Shown here: positions 33,095-35,663 of the stretch, one piece after another
Position numbering within the stretch: position 1 is the first letter of the stretch
How the letters are laid out: each line of letters begins with the position of its first letter
Source of the DNA: Bacteroidales bacterium
GTDB taxonomy: Bacteria; Bacteroidota; Bacteroidia; Bacteroidales; UBA1402
Direction of reading: 5' to 3'
NCBI GenBank assembly: GCA_017446025.1
Contig: JAFSRR010000014.1
Coordinates: 1-35,663 of the forward strand
Length of the DNA stretch: 35,663 nucleotides
Notes under the pieces: generated by a model
Told to the model about the DNA's origin: nothing
Database searches by the model: none
What the model saw: only the letters and a program-made list of their open reading frames with translations
Program-made: the position numbers and the translations under genes

Positions 33095-34309
33095 ATGCGG
33101 ATAATCGATATTAAAATAGCTTTGTTGCTTATTCTATGTTGCACTTCTTGCAAAAAAGATGGAAGGACTCTGCTGAAAGAAAATTCCGATAACGAGGCAA
33201 AACTTGTGTGTAGCCTGGATATAGAGCGACTTTTGGATGATTTCTGGAATACAGACACAGTATTATTGAACGATTTTGCTGATTCTGTAAGATTCATTCC
33301 CTTGGAACTCACACCAAAGTCCCGTCTGACCAATATCAATTTTCACTGTTGCCGATGGGAAGACCATTATATTGTCTCTTCCGGCGTTTTTAATAATTTC
33401 ACTGGCATAATTTCTTTTGACACCCATGGCCGTTTTGAGGAGTCGTTGATGGAAATCGGACATGGCCCCACAGAACTTCCTTTGGGATTGTATGAATGGT
33501 GTTTTGATGCCCAAACCCGGGAACTCGTTGTGCAGGGTGGGCACATGACGAAACTTTATTCGCTGCCATTTCACACGGCAGTCCGTTTGGACTTCAAAGA
33601 TCATGTTTCTTCACTTATCCCTGTTGGAGACAGTCTTTACGCATTTATAGGAGCAATGCCTCACAGTGGAAAAACAACGGAACCATTTCTTGGTTTCTAC
33701 GATAGAAAAGGGACTTTGATCAAGAACTTGTACTATGGCCATAAACGCAATATCAATCAGGAAAGACGCGAGGGCCAGGTGGCAAGGATAGAGGAAATAA
33801 AGCATTTGTACCATTCTGGCTCCGGCAAAGCTTTTTTCAAGGATTTGTATAATGACACAATATACAGTGTGGGCAAGGGAAATCTTATCCCTTATCTATT
33901 TTTGAAAACAGGAAAATATGCGGCGAAAATAAAAAACCTTGATAATGAGGAGGCAAAAAAGAAATGCTTTTATTTTCGTGGTCACGGGCTCTCGGTTACC
34001 GATAGATACGTTTTTATCAACTATATCTACGAGGGTCGTAATTGCTGCTCCGTGTGGGAAAAAGCTAACGGGCATGCTGTGGCAAATACAATCATCAACA
34101 ATAGCCCTGGCAGTGCTGGAGCTACGTCTATGGTCAACAACAAACACTTTGTCCGTTACAGGACTCCTTTGGGAAAAATAGTGACAATGGGAATCGTTGG
34201 TGTGGAACCCAAACGTATGTATGCCATTATTAAATCTTCAGATGCAATGGATTTCCTGCCCGGTATCAACCTTGAGTCCAACCCCGTGCTTATGGAGGTG
34301 ACTCTGTGA
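33095..34309 (+). CDS. Propeller-like (BF3164-type) lipoprotein, larger variant
   Basis: The protein has 404 residues from MRIIDIKIALLLILCCTSC (ATG at 33095), which gives a clean lipoprotein signal with lipobox CTSC. An in-frame GTG at 33044 would add a charged 17-residue extension without purpose. The mature part has VRFIPLELTPKSRLTNINFH, FTGIISFDTHGRFEESLMEI followed by GHGPTELPLGLYEW (family glycine/glutamate motif), FFKDLYNDTIYSVGKGNLIP and a Cys pair in GRNCCSVWE. It is the '6-bladed beta-propeller' type more like the 27257 protein. No promoter box is obvious in front, so it may be read through from upstream. Function unknown. Confidence 0.78.
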   Translation: MRIIDIKIALLLILCCTSCKKDGRTLLKENSDNEAKLVCSLDIERLLDDFWNTDTVLLNDFADSVRFIPLELTPKSRLTNINFHCCRWEDHYIVSSGVFNNFTGIISFDTHGRFEESLMEIGHGPTELPLGLYEWCFDAQTRELVVQGGHMTKLYSLPFHTAVRLDFKDHVSSLIPVGDSLYAFIGAMPHSGKTTEPFLGFYDRKGTLIKNLYYGHKRNINQERREGQVARIEEIKHLYHSGSGKAFFKDLYNDTIYSVGKGNLIPYLFLKTGKYAAKIKNLDNEEAKKKCFYFRGHGLSVTDRYVFINYIYEGRNCCSVWEKANGHAVANTIINNSPGSAGATSMVNNKHFVRYRTPLGKIVTMGIVGVEPKRMYAIIKSSDAMDFLPGINLESNPVLMEVTL

Positions 34310-34384
34310 AGTACTGTCGGACCAGATGCGTCGGGACATTTGAACGTGAGATCTATAATAATTAACAATTTAAACATTATATCG

Positions 34385-34669
34385 ATGAAGAAAAGAGTAT
34401 TGACGGCAAGTGCTGTAGTTTGCACACTTAGCGTGCTGAGCATGATTTGTCTGGGACAGATCAAGAAGAATCGTTCGGTCTCCCCGCTGGCTGCAGCCAA
34501 CGTGGAAGCTTTGACAGGAGATGAGACGCCTCTTCAGAGAAACTGTTTCAAGAATGTTGATAAAGCGGAGTATGATGAGCATTCAATAAATGTTGCTGTA
34601 AGGCACTGTGACGATTGCAAATGGTATTGGATTTCATATGCGGATTCCGCAAGTTTATGCTGGAAATGA
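34385..34669 (+). CDS. NVEALT-family exported small peptide precursor
   Basis: The precursor is 94 residues from MKKRVLTASAVVCTLSVLS (ATG at 34385; the in-frame ATG at 34340 adds an untypical extension). The leader continues MICLGQIKKNRS, and the diagnostic motif AANVEALTGDE follows at about residues 37-47. The mature end has cysteines in QRNCFKN, RHCDDCKWYW and DSASLCWK. It is complete and the better-preserved of the two copies in the window. Its stop overlaps the next gene in an ATGA junction (34666-34669). Role unknown; an exported peptide acting with the lipoprotein encoded after it is inferred from the repeated gene pair. Confidence 0.85.
   Translation: MKKRVLTASAVVCTLSVLSMICLGQIKKNRSVSPLAAANVEALTGDETPLQRNCFKNVDKAEYDEHSINVAVRHCDDCKWYWISYADSASLCWK
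34399..34446 (+). repeat. NVEALT leader repeat, copy C
   Basis: Third copy of the 48-bp leader segment. It differs from copies A and B at 4 positions each. Confidence 0.85.
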
Positions 34670-35663
34670 GGAGAATATTTGGAGCCATCTGTATTGTTAT
34701 CCTGTTTGCTTCTTGCCAGAGAGAGAGCAAAGTCAGGTTTGTCGATGCTTTTCCCAATAACGGATCTCTGGTAGGAGTCGAGCATTATGTTTATGAAAAC
34801 TCCGGGACACCAGTCAATAAAATGGCGGTGTTTCAACATAACCTGTTGATCGCTTCTATCTCAAGAAAGGTGGACGAGCATATATTCAGGCTGTATCATC
34901 TCCCTGATTTGTCTTTGCTCACTGGGTTTGGAATGAGAGGCCATGGGCACAATGAATTTGTGACTTTGGATTTTCGTCAGATGCAAATGCTCGATGATGG
35001 ATTTATGGTGTTGGACCCCAATAGGAGTCAGATGGTATGTATCTCCTATGATGGGAGCCAATTTAACGTGGATGAAGATAGGTCATATCACTATCCGCCT
35101 GAGTATCAGGAGTCAATGATGAATGGCAATATGTTTGTCAATGAAGAAACATCAATTAGTTGGACAAACATATATGCCGATTCAAATTATGAGTATGAAT
35201 TGTGGAACATTCCGGGGAAACATATGGTGAAGTCGTTTGGCCATTGGCCGAAATGGGTTTTCATTGGAGAAACTCTGCCCCATCTGGTTTATATGAAATC
35301 GAGCGTGTTGAGTGGGGATAAAAGGCGATTCGCTTCTTTTTATGTTTATTTTAGGCACTGGCGTCTGTTTACAACCGGGGGACGTTTGATCAAGGAACTT
35401 CATCTTGAAATGGAATCATTCAATGAGTTGCCCAAGAGGCCTTCTGAACGCAAAACGTACTATTACACTCAGCCATTAACCATTGGAGACAGAATATTTG
35501 TCCTTTGCCGGAATAATATCTCGGGACATTCGGATGTCTATTTGGAAGTGTGGAACTGGGAAGGAGATCCAATAGCCAGGTATCAACTTGATAGAGAGTT
35601 GGATCATTTTGCCATAGAAGGTAATGTTATGTATGGTGTTGACAATAGCAATATATACGAGGA
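34666..35663 (+). CDS. Propeller-like lipoprotein coupled to NVEALT peptide, 3' end beyond window
   Basis: Open from the ATG at 34666 through the last base (332 codons seen). The signal is MRRIFGAICIVILFASC, with lipobox FASC and Cys at residue 17. The mature part has NKMAVFQHNLLIASISRKVD, FGMRGHGHNEFVTLDFRQMQ (the family G-x-G-x-x-E-F motif) and MLDDGFMVLDPNRSQMVCIS. Further on are TYYYTQPLTIGDRIFVLCRN and FAIEGNVMYGVDNSN at the edge, close to where such proteins end. It overlaps the NVEALT gene by 4 bp, the second peptide/propeller pair in the window. Only a few residues are probably missing. Function unknown. Confidence 0.8.
   Translation, partial: MRRIFGAICIVILFASCQRESKVRFVDAFPNNGSLVGVEHYVYENSGTPVNKMAVFQHNLLIASISRKVDEHIFRLYHLPDLSLLTGFGMRGHGHNEFVTLDFRQMQMLDDGFMVLDPNRSQMVCISYDGSQFNVDEDRSYHYPPEYQESMMNGNMFVNEETSISWTNIYADSNYEYELWNIPGKHMVKSFGHWPKWVFIGETLPHLVYMKSSVLSGDKRRFASFYVYFRHWRLFTTGGRLIKELHLEMESFNELPKRPSERKTYYYTQPLTIGDRIFVLCRNNISGHSDVYLEVWNWEGDPIARYQLDRELDHFAIEGNVMYGVDNSNIYE

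Overview
The window reads as chromosomal DNA of a Bacteroidales bacterium. Supporting signs are Bacteroidetes-type promoters (a -7 element of the form TAnnTTTG), lipoproteins throughout, a vitamin B12 uptake operon with BtuG/BtuH-like surface lipoproteins, an N-terminally extended PL11 pectin lyase, and a family of propeller lipoproteins with NVEALT peptides that is typical of this order. The species cannot be named from this sequence. Base composition divides the window: about 1-21.8 kb is GC-rich core-like DNA, and about 21.8-35.7 kb is visibly more AT-rich and looks accessory.

Layout. 1-432 is the 5' end of dnaK (minus). 611-9107 is a B12 uptake operon (minus) headed by a cobalamin riboswitch: DUF4465/BtuH-like lipoprotein, BtuG-like propeller, PKD-type lipoprotein, BtuB receptor, BtuF, BtuC and BtuD. 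9211-11767 is rfbA-rfbB-rfbC (plus), making dTDP-4-keto-rhamnose, without an adjacent rfbD. Then come trmO and a PL11 rhamnogalacturonan lyase (minus), an APH-fold kinase (plus), groES-groEL (plus, with a strong terminator), and a two-gene iron-sulfur redox operon (minus). dnaK and groES share a TGGCAC-type upstream element resembling a sigma-54 -24 box.

The AT-rich part starts with a hipBA toxin-antitoxin pair and a membrane-anchored FISUMP-domain protein (minus). From 24.5 kb to the end every gene is on the plus strand. There are seven complete or partial propeller-like (BF3164/TolB-like) lipoproteins, one small lipoprotein, two small exported NVEALT-type peptides placed immediately upstream of and overlapping propeller genes, and one membrane-spanning regulator with an extracytoplasmic propeller-like domain and a cytoplasmic LuxR-type HTH.

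Three observations suggest this last region is a coherent and poorly described signalling or surface module. First, the NVEALT peptide leaders and the leader of one propeller lipoprotein are nearly identical at DNA level over 48 bp, although everything downstream differs. Second, a paired TGTACTAATTTTT element, repeated at exactly 22 bp, sits about 50 bp upstream of the -7 box of two of the propeller genes. Third, a scrambled pseudogene and a 33-bp tandem repeat show active rearrangement. The inferred model is peptide plus propeller lipoprotein partners sensed by the propeller-HTH regulator. Nothing in the sequence proves that function.
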